Assembly: GCA_964618455.1 (NCBI GenBank)
Contig: CAZUAQ010000016.1
Location: 1-64,000, forward strand
Direction: 5' to 3'
Source: CAZUAQ01 sp964618455
GTDB taxonomy: Bacteria > Planctomycetota > Phycisphaerae > UBA1845 > PWPN01
Length of the DNA: 64,000 bases
Shown here: piece after piece, positions 1 through 9,524 of the stretch
How positions within the stretch are numbered: the first letter of the stretch is position 1
How the letters are laid out: every line of letters begins with the position of its first letter
Translations under genes and position numbers: made by a program
The notes under the pieces: model-generated
Seen by the model: only the letters and a program-made list of their open reading frames with translations
What the model was told of the DNA's origin: nothing
Databases searched by the model: none

Positions 1-225
1 GTCCTTGCTGCAGATCTCCCGGATCAACTCGATCCCGGAGTCGTCCGGCAGGGCGAGATCCGCAAGGATCAGGTGCGGTTTCTCCCGACTGAAGATCTCC
101 CGCGCCTCCTGGACGGACCGGGCCGGGCTGACCAGGAACCCCGCCCGCTCGAGGCTCCGCTGCATGATATGGAGGACTTCGACGTCATCATCAACGACCA
201 GCAGTTTGGCGGCGATGCGTGTCAT
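1..225 (-). CDS. Response regulator receiver domain protein (C-terminus cut by window edge)
   Basis: The 75 visible codons form the N-terminal half of a CheY-like receiver domain. An acidic cluster (DDD at residues 12-14) follows the first beta strand, and the likely phosphoacceptor Asp56 lies in the motif LILADLALPDDSG. The start ATG is at 225. In this family a histidine kinase phosphorylates the Asp to switch an output domain or a partner. The output domain, if there is one, is outside the window, so its target is unknown. The gene diverges from the UDP-sugar dehydrogenase gene across 228 bp with no recognisable feature. Confidence 0.85.
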   Translation of the reverse strand, partial: MTRIAAKLLVVDDDVEVLHIMQRSLERAGFLVSPARSVQEAREIFSREKPHLILADLALPDDSGIELIREICSKD

Positions 226-453
226 GAGCGATACCTCGGGCTAAGATTTCTTCGCCTTCCTGGATCCACAGGACCTTCTGGCGTCCGGCCGGTTGTCCCC
301 GGCGATGATTTGGATTCTACTCTGTCGCCTGAAACTCGAAAACCCTCTCCCCAGCTGCGTCTTCGGCTTCGGCTAAGAACTCGCGAAGCCCTCCGTCGTG
401 GTCGATAATAGCCGGAGCGAGGATGCCTTGCCGGACATCAGGAGATATTTCTC

Positions 454-1773
454 ATGCGATTGACTGTGATCGGAACCGGATACGTGGGTCTCGTCACCAG
501 CGTCTGCCTGGCGGACTCGGGCAACGAGGTGATCGGCTTCGACAAGGACGGCGACAAGATCGCCACGCTGAAACGCAACGAAAGCCCCATTTTCGAGCCG
601 GGTCTCACCGATCTGCTCGTTTCCGGGAACCGCTCCGGGAGGCTCCGCTTCAGCACCGATCTCGTTGAATCCATGAACCACGCCGAGGTGATCTTCATCG
701 CCGTCGGTACACCCCCGCGCGAGGACGGCTCCCCCGATCTGTCGGCGGTGTATGCCGTCGGCGATCAGATCGCCGATACCGTGGACGGACCGAAGATCGT
801 CGTGATCAAGAGCACCGTTCCCGTCGGCACGGGCGATGAGCTTGAAGCCCGGATGACCGCCCGGTGCAAGCATGCCATCCGCGTGGTCAACAACCCCGAA
901 TTCCTGAAAGAGGGCACGGCGGTCGATGATTTTCTCCGACCCGACCGCGTGGTCATCGGCGCCGAGGACGAGGACGCCGGCGCCACGATCAAGGAGCTGC
1001 ACGAACCTTTCGTCCGCAACCAGAAGCCCATCTTCATCATGCATCGCGCGGCCGCCGAGATGACCAAGTACGCCGCCAATGCCTGCCTTGCCATGCGCAT
1101 CAGCTTTATCAACCAGGTCGCCAACATCTGCGACGCCATGGGTGTCGATGTCAACGAAGTGCGCGTGGGCATCGGCTCGGATGCCCGCATCGGATACCAG
1201 TTTCTCTACCCCGGCCCCGGCTATGGCGGAAGCTGCTTTCCCAAGGATGTTCAGGCCCTCGTCCACGTGGCCCGCAAGGCCGGCGTCGAGGCGGACCTTC
1301 TGGCCAGCGTCCACCAGGTCAACCTGCGCCAGCGCGAGGTGCTCCACAAGAAAATCACGGAAAGGTTCGGCACCGATCTCTCCAGCCACACCTTCGCGCT
1401 CTGGGGCGTCGCCTTCAAACCCAAGACGGACGACATTCGCGAAGCCCCCGCCGTCACACTCATCGAGCAGCTCCTCGCCTCCGGGGCCCAGGTGCGTACC
1501 CACGACCCGCAGGCGCTGCGAAACCTGGAACGGCAGTTCGGCGACAAGCTCAGCTATCACGACAATGCTTACGACGCCCTCGACGGCGCCGATGCCCTGG
1601 TCATCGCCACCGAGTGGAACGACTTCCGGTCGCCCACGTTCGACGAGATCAAGCGCCGCCTCAAGCAGCCGGTGATCTTCGACGGACGCAATCTCTATTC
1701 GCTGGATCGGATGGCTCGCCGCCAGTTCGAGTACTATTCCATCGGCCGTCCACCGGTCAAAGCCGCCACGTGA
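454..1773 (+). CDS. ugd: UDP-glucose/GDP-mannose 6-dehydrogenase family protein
   Basis: This 439-residue protein is the normal length for the UDP-glucose dehydrogenase family, which oxidises a nucleotide sugar twice with NAD+ to the uronic acid used for exopolysaccharide or glycan synthesis. The Rossmann motif GTGYVG is at residues 7-12. The catalytic cysteine is Cys261 in GGSCFPKD, and the C-terminal UDP-binding domain includes ALWGVAFKPKTDD. A purine-rich CAGGAG lies about 9 bases before the ATG. The exact substrate (UDP-glucose, GDP-mannose or UDP-N-acetylhexosamine) cannot be fixed from sequence alone; UDP-glucose is the most likely. It appears to be monocistronic, as the next gene is on the opposite strand. 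Confidence 0.9.
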   Translation: MRLTVIGTGYVGLVTSVCLADSGNEVIGFDKDGDKIATLKRNESPIFEPGLTDLLVSGNRSGRLRFSTDLVESMNHAEVIFIAVGTPPREDGSPDLSAVYAVGDQIADTVDGPKIVVIKSTVPVGTGDELEARMTARCKHAIRVVNNPEFLKEGTAVDDFLRPDRVVIGAEDEDAGATIKELHEPFVRNQKPIFIMHRAAAEMTKYAANACLAMRISFINQVANICDAMGVDVNEVRVGIGSDARIGYQFLYPGPGYGGSCFPKDVQALVHVARKAGVEADLLASVHQVNLRQREVLHKKITERFGTDLSSHTFALWGVAFKPKTDDIREAPAVTLIEQLLASGAQVRTHDPQALRNLERQFGDKLSYHDNAYDALDGADALVIATEWNDFRSPTFDEIKRRLKQPVIFDGRNLYSLDRMARRQFEYYSIGRPPVKAAT

Positions 1774-1818
1774 ACATGAAATCGGATTGGCTTGCGTTGC
1801 CGCTGCTTCTCTGACCCG

Positions 1819-2946
1819 TCACGCCTTGTGCTGCTCGGCCAGTTCTTCAAGGCGCGGGACCTGCGGGCGCAGCGCGTTGGCTTGCGGGCTCAGGGGGTAG
1901 GCGGCGATGAGTTGCCGCGCGAGGGCGAGGGCATCCCAGTAGCGCTTCTGCTGAATGTGGGACTTGATCTCCCGCTCGACGTTCTGGCGGTACTGTATCT
2001 CGATATTGGCATCGAGCGTCTTGAGTTGCTCGCGGAGGATCTCCGACTCCGGGTCGTTCGGGAAGGTCCGCAGGAAGAGCCGCGTCGCGTCGGCCGCCTG
2101 GGACCACTGCCGTTGGGACGCGAGGGCCTGCAACTCCTCGTACATCCGCTGACGATGCTGGATCGCGAAGGCTTTGCGCTCCGTCGCCACGCGCTCGACG
2201 AGGGCGTTCGCCTCGGGGGCATCGGGATGCTTCTGGGCGAGCTCGCGCGTCGCTCGTGTGGCTTCATCCCAGCGCGACTGCTCCATCATTTCGTTCACGC
2301 GCTGCGTCACCTGGGCGATGTCCTGAGCGCGGGCGGCCTGGGCCGCTTGTTCCAATTGCTGACGCGCCGATACGAGTCGTTCGTTCTGACCGAAGCGCCG
2401 CGCCAGGCCGTCCAACTCCAGCCGGGCGCGATGGTAGTCGCGCAGGCGGGCATGCTGTTCCACGCGATGGAGTCCCTGCTGGAACTCGCGCTCGACGAGC
2501 AGATTGAACCGCCGCTGCCGTTCCTGCTCCGGCAACAGGGCGATCTCTTTCAGTTCCTCGATGGCGCGAACCACGGCGGCATGATCCTCGGCCCCTTCCC
2601 GGCTGGCGGCATACGTGGTCGCGGCACTGTTCCGGGCGATGCTCTGTTCGGCCAGAATGGCGGTCTGTTGATCCACGTGCGTGAGTGTTTCGCCCTGTCG
2701 CTTGAACCGGGTGAGAATCACGGTCAGTCCGAGGCAGACGACCACGCCGAACAAGCCGACGAGCAGCAGGAGCGCCAGCAAGGCAATGTCCGTCACCGGA
2801 GGCGAGGCCTCCGCACGGGACAGGCGCTCCACGGAGATGATCAAACCCGCGCACGTAATCAGCGCGAAGACGCCGGCGAGCACGTACAGCGCGGTCTGCC
2901 AGGAATCCTGACGGGGAGGCACGGGTCCTTCGGGCGAAGTGCTCAT
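1819..2946 (-). CDS. Membrane-anchored coiled-coil/helical-repeat protein, unknown function
   Basis: This 375-residue protein has two hydrophobic segments (about residues 19-40 and 54-78). A long helical region follows, rich in Glu, Arg, Gln and Ala, with repeated units such as RVNEMMEQSRWDEATRATRE and LASQRQWSQAADATRLFLRT. These look like degenerate tetratricopeptide-type helical hairpins (aromatic, A, R and P at repeat-like spacing) rather than one long coiled coil. The protein is probably inner-membrane anchored with a soluble helical scaffold. It begins 17 bases after the stop of the small membrane protein gene upstream, so the two are likely co-transcribed. The function is not recognised. 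Confidence 0.75.
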   Translation of the reverse strand: MSTSPEGPVPPRQDSWQTALYVLAGVFALITCAGLIISVERLSRAEASPPVTDIALLALLLLVGLFGVVVCLGLTVILTRFKRQGETLTHVDQQTAILAEQSIARNSAATTYAASREGAEDHAAVVRAIEELKEIALLPEQERQRRFNLLVEREFQQGLHRVEQHARLRDYHRARLELDGLARRFGQNERLVSARQQLEQAAQAARAQDIAQVTQRVNEMMEQSRWDEATRATRELAQKHPDAPEANALVERVATERKAFAIQHRQRMYEELQALASQRQWSQAADATRLFLRTFPNDPESEILREQLKTLDANIEIQYRQNVEREIKSHIQQKRYWDALALARQLIAAYPLSPQANALRPQVPRLEELAEQHKA

Positions 2947-2963
2947 CGGGCATCCTCGATACG

Positions 2964-3371
2964 TTAGGGGGCCTCGGAATCTCCATCCGGACCGGACGTC
3001 TCGTCGTTCTCATCGGCGATCGATTCCGGTTCGGGCAACTTGTGCATCGCCCAGACATCCTCGTGAGGCGTGTCCGGCCGTGGTTCGCGCGTCAGCATCT
3101 TGCGGTAGTGGCGGCTCCATCGGCGCAGCGCCAGCAGCCCGACGGCAAAGATCAGCACGATGACCACCAGATAGAATGTGGCCGCGCGAAGCAGTTCGAC
3201 TTTGCTCTTCGTCGCGGCGGGTGCCTCGCCTTCCGCCGCATTCTGCGCCAGAAGGGGCCCGGCACTCGCGAAGGCGGCGGAGCTGTCGGCGAGGGTCTCG
3301 CCGGGCAGAAGCAGGCAGCCTAGCAGCGCCAGGGTTCCCGACCGGATCAGGATGGAACTCAGATCACGCAT
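2964..3371 (-). CDS. Small exported single-pass membrane protein
   Basis: About 135 residues from the ATG at 3371 (an in-frame TTG lies two codons earlier). A signal-peptide-like N-terminus (SGTLALLGCLLLPGETLADS) is followed by a short Ala/Glu linker. Next come a strong membrane segment (FYLVVIVLIFAVGLLALRRW, about residues 66-86) and a basic then acidic cytoplasmic tail ending in Asp/Glu/Ser/Gly. The layout (secretion signal, transmembrane helix, charged tail) suggests a bitopic accessory membrane protein working with the helical-repeat protein encoded 17 bases downstream. No family is recognised. Confidence 0.7.
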   Translation of the reverse strand: MRDLSSILIRSGTLALLGCLLLPGETLADSSAAFASAGPLLAQNAAEGEAPAATKSKVELLRAATFYLVVIVLIFAVGLLALRRWSRHYRKMLTREPRPDTPHEDVWAMHKLPEPESIADENDETSGPDGDSEAP

Positions 3372-3589
3372 GGGCAAGTCCGACGATTTTGCGGCAAGAC
3401 TTCGGCAGGTCGCCTTCGTTCAGAATCAGGCATGCTCCAGGCGACGCGCTACCGTATTCTCACGGTGACCCACAATGGCCTCGTTCTCATGCATTGTACG
3501 AAAGACCACGTGGCCGATCATCTCGGCCCAGGAAGTCTCGTTCCTGGTTCGCGAGTGTCGACCGGACCTTTTCTGGGAGTAGAGGAGAT

Positions 3590-4600
3590 TCACCACTTCA
3601 TGTCTGCGCGGGGATCGGTCGTGTCGAGGGATTGGAACTGCTCCATCAGCCGCTTCTGTTCGTCGGTGAGTTGCTTCGGCGGAACGATCCGCACGGTGAC
3701 GTACTGATCGCCGCGCGTCTCCTGACCGGCGGGGCGTACCCCCTTCTGCTTCAAACGGAGCTTCGCGCCACCCGGCGTGCCGGGCGGGATGGTCAGGGTG
3801 GTGGGGCCGTCGATGGTGGGAATTTCCACCTTCGTGCCGAGTGTGGCCTCCGCGACGGTGAGCGGCACGTCGAGGTGGATATCGTTGCCGTCGCGTCGGA
3901 AAGCGCGGTGCGGGGCCACCTTGCAGACGATGAACAGGTCACCGGCGGCTTGTCCCGGCCCGCCCGGGTTGCCCTTGCCCTTCAGGCGGATGCGCTGCCC
4001 GTCGCGCACGCCGGGGGGAATCTTCACGCTGATCGTCGAGCGTTGACCATCGGGCGCGGTGCGCGCGATCTCGAGCGTCGTGCCGTGAATCGCCTGCTCG
4101 AAGCTGAGTTGCACGGGGTGCTCGACGTCGGCATTCACGCGGGCCCCGCCGGACCGACGTGCCTGCGGGCCGCCACGCTGGGCGCGCCCTCCGAAAAGAT
4201 CGTCGAAGATGCTTCCGCGTCCTCCGCCTGCAGCGCCTCCCGCTCCGCCGGCGAACGCGCTGAACAGGTCGTCCAGGTCGTCGATGGGGATGTCGTGCCC
4301 GTCGCCCGCCTTCCAGCTGTACACGCGCTGGGCGCCCTGCCCGGGGCGAAATCCGCTCCCGCCCGCACCGGGGAAGCCCGGCTCCGCATGACCGAAGCGG
4401 TCGAAGTTCTCACGCTTCTTCGGGTCACTCAGAATCTCGTAGGCGGACTGCACCTCCTTGAACCGCTTGACGGCGTTCTCGTCGCCCTTGTTGCGATCCG
4501 GGTGGTACTGCTTGGCCAGCTTGCGGTGGGCGCGGCGGATCTCCTCTTGTGAGGCGTCGCGGGCCACGCCCAAAATGGCATAGGGATCATTTCCTGGCAT
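3590..4600 (-). CDS. cbpA: DnaJ/CbpA-type co-chaperone (J domain plus C-terminal substrate domains, no zinc finger)
   Basis: This Hsp40 stimulates the ATPase of DnaK and presents unfolded clients. With the ATG at 4600 the protein has 336 residues. The J domain covers residues 5-70 with the HPD signature at 33-35. A Gly/Phe-rich linker (FPGAGGSGFRPGQG and the repeat-rich stretch up to about 150) comes next, followed by two DnaJ C-terminal beta domains including VKIPPGVRDGQRIRLKGKG and TIPPGTPGGAKLRLKQKG. The four CxxCxGxG repeats of true DnaJ are absent, which places it in the CbpA/DjlA-like type B class. The start was chosen because a good promoter (-10 at 4636-4641) would begin transcription downstream of the alternative GTG at 4633. 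Confidence 0.9.
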   Translation of the reverse strand: MPGNDPYAILGVARDASQEEIRRAHRKLAKQYHPDRNKGDENAVKRFKEVQSAYEILSDPKKRENFDRFGHAEPGFPGAGGSGFRPGQGAQRVYSWKAGDGHDIPIDDLDDLFSAFAGGAGGAAGGGRGSIFDDLFGGRAQRGGPQARRSGGARVNADVEHPVQLSFEQAIHGTTLEIARTAPDGQRSTISVKIPPGVRDGQRIRLKGKGNPGGPGQAAGDLFIVCKVAPHRAFRRDGNDIHLDVPLTVAEATLGTKVEIPTIDGPTTLTIPPGTPGGAKLRLKQKGVRPAGQETRGDQYVTVRIVPPKQLTDEQKRLMEQFQSLDTTDPRADMKW

Positions 4601-4635
4601 GAAGTTACCGTCGTTCGGGGTGTCCTGATTCACGA

Positions 4636-4663
4636 ATTATAGAAAGCGTGCCTGCCGTTGCAA
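4636..4663 (-). promoter_or_regulatory. Predicted sigma70-type promoter of the cbpA-like gene
   Basis: Read on the minus strand, TTGCAA (4658-4663) is followed by a 16-base spacer and a perfect TATAAT (4636-4641). Transcription would start near 4629, so the chaperone must begin at the ATG at 4600. The divergent nitrilase gene starts 30 bases beyond the -35 element, so regulation may be shared. Seen directly in the sequence; activity is inferred. Confidence 0.5.
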
Positions 4664-4692
4664 AGCGAAAAGGCGGGCGCTACCATCGAGCG

Positions 4693-6108
4693 ATGATCTC
4701 GAATCTGTCCCATGCCATCACGGTCGCCGCCGGCCAGATCGAAGCGCGCCTCATGAACGACGCGGCCGCCACGCTGGACGCGCTCGACCGGGTCATCACC
4801 CAGGCGGCGGAGAAACGCGTCGACCTCCTGGTGCTGCCTGAGGCCGCTTACCCGGCCTACCTGATCGGCTCAGTGGATTCCTACCTGACCGGCGATCATC
4901 TTTCCGACCACGCCTTCATCGAGTGGCTCGCCGAGCGCGCCAAACGTTATCGGCTGCACATCGTCAGCGGCTTCGTCGAGCGCCATGACGACCACCTGCA
5001 CAACTCCGCCATCTTCATCGACGAGCGCGGCGAGGAAATCGGCCGGACCCGGAAACGGTTTCTCTGGCATGTGGATCACGACTGGTACCGCCCCGGCGAA
5101 TCCATCGCCGCCTTCGACAGCCGCATCGGCCGGGTCGGCATCGTCATCTGCGCCGAGACCCGGGCTCCCGAGATCGTCGGCACACTCGTCGCCGACGGGG
5201 CGGAACTCATCGCCATGCCGACCTGCTGGATCAACAACGCGCGTGAGCCCGGACACTACCGTAATCTGCAGGTCGAGTACCTCATCGAAGCACGAACCCG
5301 GGAGTTCGGCGTGCCCTTCGTCTGCGCCGACAAGACCGGGTTGGAACTCGCCGCCACCGGGTATGTCGGCCAGAGTCGCATCGTTCGCGCCGACGGCAGC
5401 GTCGCCGCCGAAGCGCCACCGACGGGGGAAACCGTGATCGCTTCACGGCTCATGCTCAAGCGTCCCCAGCGCATCTGGATGAACGCATCCCGGCGCGAAC
5501 GGATTCAGCAGAAGCACCCGGCCGCGTCGCCACAGCGCGATGCGTCTCACGTGATCAAGGTCGCCGCCGTCCCGCGCCGCGTCGCCGACGAACGCTACGG
5601 GGGCAACATGGGCGAGTCGCTTTTTCAGCCGATGCAGGCACAGGGCGTCTCCCTGGCGCTGATCAATGTCCCCATCGAACCGGTTGCCGAGACGATGAGC
5701 ATGTACGCCAACGCCTTCGACATGCGGGCGGTCTGCTTCCCGCAGCGGGCGGACGTGCACGAGGTCGCCGGTGTGAAAGTCGGTTGCGTGGCGGGGCAAT
5801 GGTCGCGCTCCTTCGCGGCCTCTCGCGCGCTGGCCCTGGAAGGCGCCGAAATCCTCATGCTGTTCGATGTTGCTCAGGAACCCGCCATCCTCCGCGCCCG
5901 GGCCGTCGAAAATCGCGTCTTCGTCATGGGGGTCAATGACCGGTGGGCGATCATCATCGGCCCCGATGGCGAGATTCGCGACGCCGTCGACCCCCAGCAC
6001 CCCCGCGAAGCCATCGCCGAAATCGATATCGCCGAGGCTTCTCTAAAGGAAGTCGCCCCGAAAACGGATGTCTTCATCGAGCGCACCCCGCACCTGTACC
6101 AGTTCTGA
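4693..6108 (+). CDS. Tandem carbon-nitrogen hydrolase (nitrilase superfamily) with a degenerate second domain
   Basis: The 471-residue protein holds two nitrilase-fold halves. The first (about residues 5-270) keeps the full Glu-Lys-Cys triad: Glu50 in LPEAAYPAY, Lys121 in RTRKRFLW and Cys153 in GIVICAETRAPE. Members cleave non-peptide C-N bonds in amides, nitriles or carbamoyl compounds. The second half (about 285-471) keeps fold landmarks such as GVKVGCVAGQWSRSF and NRVFVMGVNDRW, but the positions of the catalytic Glu, Lys and Cys are replaced. It is probably structural or substrate-shaping. The ATG at 4693 was preferred to an upstream GTG at 4648, which lies in poor coding context. The substrate is unknown. 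Confidence 0.85.
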   Translation: MISNLSHAITVAAGQIEARLMNDAAATLDALDRVITQAAEKRVDLLVLPEAAYPAYLIGSVDSYLTGDHLSDHAFIEWLAERAKRYRLHIVSGFVERHDDHLHNSAIFIDERGEEIGRTRKRFLWHVDHDWYRPGESIAAFDSRIGRVGIVICAETRAPEIVGTLVADGAELIAMPTCWINNAREPGHYRNLQVEYLIEARTREFGVPFVCADKTGLELAATGYVGQSRIVRADGSVAAEAPPTGETVIASRLMLKRPQRIWMNASRRERIQQKHPAASPQRDASHVIKVAAVPRRVADERYGGNMGESLFQPMQAQGVSLALINVPIEPVAETMSMYANAFDMRAVCFPQRADVHEVAGVKVGCVAGQWSRSFAASRALALEGAEILMLFDVAQEPAILRARAVENRVFVMGVNDRWAIIIGPDGEIRDAVDPQHPREAIAEIDIAEASLKEVAPKTDVFIERTPHLYQF

Positions 6109-6224
6109 TTCACTTGGATTTCATAAACTCTTTGACAATAGGGACTAAGGAGTAGTCCTCCTCGATGGCCGCCGGTGCCTTAGACCTCGGGAGCCGCTTC
6201 GTAAAAAAATATATCAGGATCGAC

Positions 6225-6253
6225 TTGACGAATATGGATTGTGCGCATAATCT
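6225..6253 (+). promoter_or_regulatory. Predicted promoter of the UPF0251 gene
   Basis: TTGACG (6225-6230), a 17-base spacer and TAATCT (6248-6253) match the vegetative sigma consensus well and lie 21 bases before the UPF0251 ATG. TGTGC (6240-6244) and GCACA flank the -10 region as a loose inverted repeat, a possible operator for the encoded DNA-binding protein (inference). Confidence 0.5.
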
Positions 6254-6274
6254 CATAACAGAGGTGCACACACG

Positions 6275-6934
6275 ATGGGACGACCCTTCAAATGCAGGCG
6301 GGTGGAACACGGCCCTCAGGCCGAGGCGTTCAAGCCGGCGGGGATACCCGCCCGGCAGTTGGAAAGCGTGAAGCTGGGGCTGGATGAACTGGAAGCGATC
6401 CGGCTGGCGGACCTGGAGGGGCTCTATTTCGATGCCGCCGGGAAGCAGATGGGATTGTCCCGCGCCACTTTCGGCCGTCTCCTCGAGCGCGCCCGGCACA
6501 AGCTGGCCGAGGCGCTGATTCAAGGCAAGATGCTGGTCTTTCAGGGAGGACCCATCGTGATGGTTAAAGAGCGAACCTTTCAGTGTGAGTCATGCGCGAA
6601 GACGTTCGCCACACCTTGCGGCACCGGACATCCCGAAGGGTGTCCCCATTGTGGCGGTGCGTCCGTTCATCGCATCGACCGCCCGTGCCGGGAGCACGAA
6701 CATGATGATGGGACGGGGGCTCGAGGCCGACATCGCGGAGGGGGAAGAGGGCGATGCGGCCATCATCACGATCACGCACAAACGCCCGGGGATGAACACC
6801 CGGTCGCCGCTCGTTCCCAGGAGGACGATGCGCGGCAGGACCATCATTCCTGTTGCAGACGCCGGCGCGGCCGTCGTGCCGCGCAGCGGAACGCCGACAC
6901 GGACTCGAACGCGCCATCACCACAGAACTCTTGA
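6275..6934 (+). CDS. UPF0251 (DUF134) family predicted DNA-binding protein with zinc ribbon and His-rich tail
   Basis: This 219-residue protein opens with MGRPFKCRRV and has the family hallmark LGLDELEAIRLADLEGLY. A sigma-like helix-turn-helix follows (AAGKQMGLSRATFGRLLERA, about residues 52-75). A four-cysteine ribbon (CESCAKTF...CPHCGG, about 103-131) comes next, and the tail is rich in His, Arg and Asp with a HHHDH cluster, suggesting metal binding. UPF0251 proteins are thought to be DNA-binding and often neighbour iron-sulfur or molybdenum-cofactor NifX-like proteins. None is next to it here; instead the DUF89 gene follows after 19 bases. GAGGTG before the ATG is a good ribosome site. Confidence 0.85.
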   Translation: MGRPFKCRRVEHGPQAEAFKPAGIPARQLESVKLGLDELEAIRLADLEGLYFDAAGKQMGLSRATFGRLLERARHKLAEALIQGKMLVFQGGPIVMVKERTFQCESCAKTFATPCGTGHPEGCPHCGGASVHRIDRPCREHEHDDGTGARGRHRGGGRGRCGHHHDHAQTPGDEHPVAARSQEDDARQDHHSCCRRRRGRRAAQRNADTDSNAPSPQNS

Positions 6935-6953
6935 ACTCTACCGGACGGATGTC

Positions 6954-7868
6954 ATGCGCACGTCACTCGAGTGTATTCCCTGTTTCATCCGCCAGGCCGT
7001 CGAGGTGGCTCGCCGATTCACGGAGGACACGGGCCGGCAGGAACGTATTCTCCGCCAGTCTCTCGAACTGGCCATGCGATGGAACTTCAACCAGGAGCCA
7101 CCCCGGTTGGGCCGGGAGATGCATCGCCTGCTGAAAGAGACCACGGGGGTGGCCGATCCCTATCGTCGGCTCAAAGCCGAATCCAACGAAATCGCCTTGC
7201 GCCTGTATCCCGGGATGCAACGCGATGTGCTCTTGGCGACGGCTCCTTTCGAAGCGGCGGTCCGTTTCGCCATTGCGGGAAATATCATCGATTTCGGTTG
7301 CCGCTCTGAGGTGAACTGCGCGGAGATCGAGAACGCCATCGCCGAAGCGATGACCGCACGCATCGATCGCCACGCGCTGCGCGTCTTCCGCGCTGCCGTC
7401 GAACGGGCGGAACGCATCCTCTACCTGGCCGACAATGCGGGTGAGCTTGTCTTTGATCGTCTACTCATTGAACAATTGCCCAGACGTGCCGTCACTCTGG
7501 CGGTTCGCGGTCAACCGATCATCAACGATGCGACGCGTGAGGACGCGCGGCTGGTCGGGCTCACCTCGCTCGTGCGCGTGATCGACAACGGCAGCGACGT
7601 GCCCGGAACCGTGCCCGACCTGTGTTCACGGACATTCCGGCGACACTTCGCGCAAAGTGACCTGATCATCTCCAAGGGGCAGGGCAACTTTGAAACGCTC
7701 GAAGGCCGCCGCGAACCGATCATTTTCCTGCTCCGGGCCAAGTGCGCGGTCGTGGCTGACCGCCTCGGCTGCGATATCAACGACATGGTGATCGACACCA
7801 CCGGCCTCGGCGCTGCAATCGGCGGTTCACGCCGGGGCCAATGCACACCCGAGGATTCCCCGCGATGA
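6954..7868 (+). CDS. DUF89/ARMT1-like damage-control phosphatase family protein
   Basis: The 304-residue protein begins MRTSLECIPCF, with paired Cys7 and Cys10 as in bacterial and archaeal DUF89 proteins. It carries the metal-site motif LADNAGELVFD and the later KGQGNFETL motif. DUF89 enzymes are metal-dependent phosphatases that remove damaged or overflow sugar phosphates and related metabolites; the exact substrate here is unknown. The reading frame is open upstream to 6585, but that part lies inside the UPF0251 gene and has no family similarity, so the ATG at 6954 is the start. Its stop overlaps the ATG of the thioesterase gene by four bases, indicating translational coupling in a three-gene operon. 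Confidence 0.85.
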   Translation: MRTSLECIPCFIRQAVEVARRFTEDTGRQERILRQSLELAMRWNFNQEPPRLGREMHRLLKETTGVADPYRRLKAESNEIALRLYPGMQRDVLLATAPFEAAVRFAIAGNIIDFGCRSEVNCAEIENAIAEAMTARIDRHALRVFRAAVERAERILYLADNAGELVFDRLLIEQLPRRAVTLAVRGQPIINDATREDARLVGLTSLVRVIDNGSDVPGTVPDLCSRTFRRHFAQSDLIISKGQGNFETLEGRREPIIFLLRAKCAVVADRLGCDINDMVIDTTGLGAAIGGSRRGQCTPEDSPR

Positions 7869-8332
7869 AACCCACTGCAGACCCGGCTCCACGGAAGACA
7901 TCCACGCTTCCACTCGAACCACATCCCTCCCACCTCAACTGCATCGTCTGCCGCGAACGAGAACAGGCGGGCATGGGCATGCGCTTTGAGGGGCTGCCCG
8001 ATGGGAGTGTTCAGGGGGAATTCGGTTGCGAGCCGGACTACCAGGGATACGCGGATTGTGTGCACGGCGGCGTCATCGCCACGCTGCACGATGCCGCCAT
8101 GGTGAATTGCCTGATGCATCACGGGGCAACGGGAATGACTGCCAAGATGGCGATTCGCTACCACAAGCCGCTTGAACTCAGTTCGCCGGCGCGCATTCAC
8201 GCATGGATCGACAGCGCCAACCATCCGCTCTATCGGCTCGTGTCGGAGATCGCCCAGCACGGCGTATTGCGATCCCGCGCCGAGAGCCTCTTCTTCGCCA
8301 GGAACCGGAATGCTCCCGAGTCGACCGTTTGA
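7865..8332 (+). CDS. PaaI-type hotdog-fold thioesterase
   Basis: This 155-residue protein carries the hotdog thioesterase core, including GYADCVHGGVIATLHDAAM and the following MAIRYHKPLEL strand typical of PaaI/4HBT enzymes, which hydrolyse acyl-CoA thioesters. The N-terminal segment has a CIVC pair (about residues 28-31), seen in a subset of the family. The ATG overlaps the TGA of the DUF89 gene (ATGA), so it is read as the last gene of the UPF0251-DUF89-thioesterase operon. The acyl substrate cannot be predicted. Confidence 0.85.
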   Translation: MKPTADPAPRKTSTLPLEPHPSHLNCIVCREREQAGMGMRFEGLPDGSVQGEFGCEPDYQGYADCVHGGVIATLHDAAMVNCLMHHGATGMTAKMAIRYHKPLELSSPARIHAWIDSANHPLYRLVSEIAQHGVLRSRAESLFFARNRNAPESTV

Positions 8333-8362
8333 TCTCAAGCAGGTCGCTGTTCGACCGCAGAC

Positions 8363-9307
<945 letters not shown>

Positions 9308-9361
9308 GGTACGGTCTCCAGTGGGTGATGAGTTGGCGTTGGAATGCCCGAGTTCCAAATT

Positions 9362-9390
9362 ATCTTAGAATCGCCCAGAAGTAGCGTCAA
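9362..9390 (-). promoter_or_regulatory. Predicted promoter of cysK
   Basis: On the minus strand, TTGACG (9385-9390) precedes a 17-base spacer and TAAGAT (9362-9367), a near-consensus vegetative promoter. Transcription would start near 9355, leaving a leader of about 48 bases before the cysK ATG at 9307. Confidence 0.5.
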
Positions 9391-9524
9391 ACGGCCTTGC
9401 CTGAGGACGCCTCGCTCGTTCACGCCTTGGTGCGACTCCTCCTCGACATCTACGTAAACGCCCCCTATACCTTTCACGAGTGATTCAAATCCTCGCTCCT
9501 CTGCATGAACGCTAGTGGTGACAC

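Noticed and set aside
373..1560. 395-codon minus-strand frame over the UDP-sugar dehydrogenase gene
   Set aside because: Antisense to ugd; composition is the complement of the dehydrogenase codons.
6585..6953. N-terminal extension of the DUF89 gene
   Set aside because: Lies in a different frame inside the UPF0251 gene and shows no DUF89 similarity; ATG 6954 is the family start.
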